A stretch of DNA of 64,000 bases from Microbacterium schleiferi (GTDB taxonomy: Bacteria > Actinomycetota > Actinomycetes > Actinomycetales > Microbacteriaceae), in contig NZ_JAJGNI010000001.1 in NCBI RefSeq assembly GCF_020781975.1, positions 186,001 through 250,000 of the forward strand, in the 5' to 3' direction. The notes under the pieces were generated by a model. It was not told where the DNA came from, did no database searches, and worked only from the letters and a program-made list of their open reading frames with translations. The translations under genes were made by a program, and so were the position numbers. Shown in pieces: positions 63,332 through 64,000 of this stretch (positions within the stretch are counted from its first letter, which is position 1; each line of letters opens with the position of its first letter).

Positions 63332-64000
63332 ATGACCACCACACGCACCCTCCGCGCCGCCGCGCTCGTCGGCGCCGCCGCGCTGCTGCTGGCCGGCTGC
63401 GCTTCGGGCAACCCGCTCGAGGAACCCACCGACGGAAGCGGTAGCGGCGAGATGATGTCCGACACGATCGTGGTCGGCTCGCAGGCTTACTACTCCAACG
63501 AGATCATCGCCGAGATCTACGCGCAGGCTCTCGAGAACGCCGGCTTTGATGTCGAGCGTCAGTTCAACATCGGGCAGCGGGATGCCTACATCCCGGCGCT
63601 CGAGAGCGGCGAGGTGACGCTCTTCCCGGAGTACAGCGGAAACCTCCTGCAGTACTTCGACCCTGAGACGACGGCACGCACGGCCGATGAGGTCTACGCG
63701 GCACTGCCCGACGCGCTGCCGGAAGGACTGGTTGTGCTCGACCAGTCCACCGCGACCGACCAGGACTCGTACACCGTCACCTCAGCATTCGCCGATCAGT
63801 ACGGTCTCGTCTCGATCGCCGATCTCGCTAACGTCACCGAGCCCCTGACGCTCGGCGGCCCGCCGGAGCTTGCCGAGCGCCCCTACGGGCCGACGGGGCT
63901 TGCCGACGTGTACGGCATCGACGTCGGTTTCTCGGCGACGGGCGACACCACGTTCGAGGACCTCGAAGCTGGCACGATCAACCTCGCCAACATCTACACG
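63332..64000 (+). CDS. Osmoprotectant ABC transporter, substrate-binding lipoprotein, 3' end outside the window
   Basis: The visible 223 residues begin with a lipoprotein signal (LLLAGC, C23), a Ser/Gly linker, then the OpuAC/ProX-type fold: IVVGSQAYYSNEIIAEIYAQ, IPALESGEVTLFPEYSGNLL and TLGGPPELAERPYGPTGL. It would bind betaine, choline or a similar quaternary amine. GAAAGAGG lies 5 bases before the ATG. No stop occurs before base 64000. Confidence 0.9.
   Translation, partial: MTTTRTLRAAALVGAAALLLAGCASGNPLEEPTDGSGSGEMMSDTIVVGSQAYYSNEIIAEIYAQALENAGFDVERQFNIGQRDAYIPALESGEVTLFPEYSGNLLQYFDPETTARTADEVYAALPDALPEGLVVLDQSTATDQDSYTVTSAFADQYGLVSIADLANVTEPLTLGGPPELAERPYGPTGLADVYGIDVGFSATGDTTFEDLEAGTINLANIYT

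Overview
The window is compact, GC-rich DNA from an actinomycete, most likely Microbacterium or a close relative in Microbacteriaceae. This rests on gene content and order (class Ib nrdE/nrdF, protein O-mannosyltransferase near rsmI, metG-tatD, rsmA-ispE), a complete coproporphyrin-dependent haem pathway, DUF222/HNH proteins, many GTG starts and 4-base start/stop overlaps, and frequent GGATGCC/GGCATCC words. I see no rRNA, tRNA, CRISPR array, transposase or prophage. No gap between genes exceeds 300 bases.

Layout. 0-4 kb: nrdE and nrdF, separated by a free-standing GIY-YIG/NUMOD3 endonuclease gene. 4.1-7.1 kb: a small coiled-coil protein and a one-polypeptide MmeI-type restriction-modification enzyme. 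7.1-16.8 kb: single genes (RsmC-like methyltransferase, DUF4287, an acyl-CoA transferase lacking the usual catalytic Glu, MarR with two DoxX-like paralogues, DUF222/HNH protein, Gfo/Idh/MocA oxidoreductase, M20 hydrolase, O-acetylhomoserine sulfhydrylase). 16.9-32.5 kb, minus strand: hrpA preceded by a tightly coupled cluster of Ser/Thr kinase, 1,960-residue membrane-anchored Ig/FnIII protein, MoxR ATPase, DUF58 protein and a transglutaminase-like membrane protein that has lost its catalytic Cys and His. This is the best candidate here for an undescribed system.

32.6-41.9 kb: an aldo/keto reductase, protein O-mannosyltransferase, an unknown protein, then a LacI-regulated sugar module (LacI, a class II aldolase-like protein missing two of three zinc ligands, and a ChvE/GguA/GguB-type monosaccharide ABC transporter) with clear TGTGAC/GTCACA operators. 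41.9-46.3 kb: rsmI, metG, tatD and a convergent orphan LacI regulator. 46.3-56.1 kb: nine haem genes, hemA divergent from hemE-hemG(Y)-hemQ-hemH-hemC-hemD-hemB-hemL, enough to go from glutamyl-tRNA to haem b. 56.1-64 kb: a sugar-porter permease, rsmA, a YghZ-type aldo/keto reductase, ispE, DUF427, and an OpuC/ProVWX-type osmoprotectant ABC operon cut by the window end.

Two sequence-level patterns run through the window. About a dozen genes have a TAnnnT hexamer placed 6-7 bases before the start codon with no Shine-Dalgarno, the pattern of leaderless transcription. Short tandem duplications sit at two gene junctions of the haem operon.
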